Positions 12,001-15,000 of a DNA stretch of 17,097 bases are shown in pieces (the first letter of the stretch is position 1; every line of letters starts with the position of its first letter). The position numbers and the translations under genes were made by a program. This DNA is from Candidatus Omnitrophota bacterium (GTDB taxonomy: Bacteria; Omnitrophota; Gorgyraeia; Gygaellales; Profunditerraquicolaceae), in assembly GCA_023247875.1 (NCBI GenBank), contig JAHFFQ010000005.1, forward strand, positions 1-17,097. Direction: 5' to 3'. Under the pieces are notes generated by a model. It made no database searches and was not told the DNA's origin. It saw nothing but the letters and a program-made list of their open reading frames with translations.

Positions 12001-15000
12001 AGGGCCGGTGCGCACTGTCACTGAACCTTTGCTGAGCCGTTCCAGCGCGGTTTCATAAGCCTTTAAGTCCCTCTCGATATCCTCGCGCATCTCTTCCAAG
12101 GCTTTTCTGCCGAGGACAATCACGCGGTATTTTTTATTTCCTTTGACATCCTCCTCCACCCCTAAATAAACAGGAGTCCGAACCTCGCCTTTTTCCGTAG
12201 TTACAACGAGCTTACCTACGGGGGATTTTTTCAGCTTACGGAATTCTTCTTGCGAATAGGGTATAGCTGTATCGATGAACCAACCCTCTTTTACTTCATA
12301 AGCATATCCTTCCGTTGCCCTTAACACATCCCCGAGGAATTTAATCTGGAAAGGCAGGCTGATGGGGAAACCGGCAATATACAGGCTTATCCGGGTATGT
12401 CCGGGAGCAGTAGCGAAGGGTTTATCCCATGATTTTTTGGGGTTGCCGAAGATTTTATACAAGTGGTTAATCACCGATGGAAGGTTAACTGAAATGCCTA
12501 CCACGCTAAAGAAGTTCTCTAAAAACCCGCCGCTGCTTCCTAAGGCGGTAATAGGAATGGTATTCATCGGACTGCCCTTGATAGCAGTATAGGCAAGCTG
12601 TATAGGATTTATGTCGCCGGTGAGCGAGAAATAGTCGGAACGTAAAATACTGACCAACGTCTCGTACTTTGCCTTATCCCAGACATTGAGCTGGCCGCCT
12701 TGAACCTGGCTTTGCTTGACGGTTATCTGGCCTAAGCCATTTGCCCCGATATTGCCTGCCAGCGTCAGCAGGTTAAGGAAATGCATCGCTACCGATTCTT
12801 TCTCCCTGCGCTTGACAAAATCTGTGAGTTTCTCATACTCTGTGAGGCTGAAGTGATGCTTAACATATCTTTCCGCCTTGCTAATCGCTTCTTTTTGTTC
12901 CCCGGGTGGGAGATTCTTCCAGCAAGCATCTATCTCTGCGTCGGAATGCATCTTCTTTTCCTGGCTTAAATAGAACTTGGCAAAGAATTCGGCAATCTGC
13001 GGCTGGGTTGGCCGCTTTGCCCAAAGAGCCTGGAATTGCAACCCGGATGTCAAATCAAAAGCAAGCCGCAGAGCGGCACCTATCGGTGCATTTAAGCCTA
13101 CAGCGGCAGTGGCAATATTTACCGGCACAAGCACTGCCTCCAGGACAAGCTTTCTTTGCAGAGCGGTACGAGAACGCTGTACGGCATGCTTTTCTATACG
13201 CCGGATAAGCTCGGCAAAATTCGTCTCTGCGCGCCGCGATTCAAGATAATTCTGGCCTAAGATGATCTCCCCTCGCTCCAAAGCGTCATCTCCGTAAACA
13301 TCACCCGTGTATTCATCCTCCTCTTTAAAGGCTCTTTGGATATCATTTAATTCCTTTTGCGTCCTTAAACTGTATACCTGGATAAGCTGGTCCTGCTCAT
13401 AAGGCCAATACATTAACCAATGCCTCTGGCCACCATCGTAGAGGAACAGGTCTATTCTGTGATCCAATTTCTTATGGAACTCATTGTGCTCTGGCACAAT
13501 CTCGTCTTTGAGATAAAACTTCTCAACCCCGATAATATGGCCCAGGTCATTCCTCTTTACCTTTGCCGCTACATACGGCTGGATGCCTGCGGTTACGTCA
13601 ATGTTTAATATCTTTTTGATCTCCGCCTGCTGTTGAATCGGGTCAGTAAGCTGCAATACCCCCAAAATGTTGGCCATAAAGATGTAGTGCTGGATGCTTG
13701 ACTTGTAATACGCCTCTGCTTCGCGCGCAGACTTCAGCCCGCCTGTGATCACGCCTTCAAAATAACCCTGCTCATCGTGCGCTTTAATGTAGGCATAGAA
13801 AGATATGCCTTTCTTAAGCATGTGCTCTACTTTTGTAGGGTTGATCACCTGCTGCCATTTGGAATTATCCTGGATATCCGATATCAAGGGGAAGCTGCGT
13901 TCTCCGTAAACAGGGTTATAAACCTTGGCTATCGTGTCATGATGGAAGAGTATTTTACGGAACCGCTTGACGGTATCATACCTGCGGATAACCTCAAAAG
14001 GATTGGCTCCTTTGGCGGAGAAAATCACAACCCCTTCCGGTTCGCCCAGATACATCTTTTGCGTAAGCTCTGCATGGTTAACGTCATTGCGCAATTCCGT
14101 AAGGTACCTGGCATAGTCGCCGTAATGCTTTATCCCTTCTCGCGCCTTGGGGGTAAGAAGGTGTGAGAAATTATAAGCGCCGATGCTGAAATCTTCGCGT
14201 CGCGGCTGCTTCAAGCTGCCCGGGCCTTTTCCTTTTGCCGGATCGCGCATGGAAAGATAGAAATCATAAGCGGTCTCTGCCTGGACGCTGTTCTTGAATC
14301 CGATGCTAAAAGCTATAGCCATCATCTTCATCGCCAGCTCTTTTTTGCCCTGCCTATGGAAGATCCTTGCTTTATCGTAGAATTCCTGGCCGGAACTTTC
14401 CAATACCGCGCGCGGGTTGATCCTTACCCTGCTTGCTATAAACTCATCATATCCTGAGAATCCTCCATTCTTGTATACCAATTCAAGATGCACATGCGGC
14501 CATAAGGCATTGCCGGCATTACCGCTTTTACCAACTACTCCGATCTTATCCTCCGGTCCTACTTCAGGCTGCCTGCCGCCTTTTAACTCTTTCTGCAATA
14601 ACCGGAATTCCGGGTCATTATCATTAAGATGGGCATAGAAAGAATACAAGTTCCTGCCGTGGTAAACTATTACCAGGTTCCCGTAAGTATTACTATTATC
14701 TTTGCCCGCATATACGACTTTACCTGCCTGAATGGGATAAACAACCTGGCCTACACGCACCCCTATATCCAGGCCGTGGTGCCAAATTATAATAGCCTTG
14801 CCATTTTCATCTCTTATTATATTCTTATCCTTATCTGTCTTATTGCGGATAAGACCGAATTCGCGGGAAATATCAACCCTGTTTTCCGCGTTTCTCAAAG
14901 GATCCTGATAGCGTCCGTAATATATTTTTGAAATGAGCTTATCTATATCTGATTGGCCTGCATTTAGGCGGGATAATTCTTCTTCAAAGTAGGGCGTGCG

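Noticed and set aside
13777..14166. Plus-strand reading frame of 129 codons
   Set aside because: It is fully antisense to the continuous minus-strand frame next to the M23 domain. Its composition looks like a shadow of that frame and nothing in it is recognisable.
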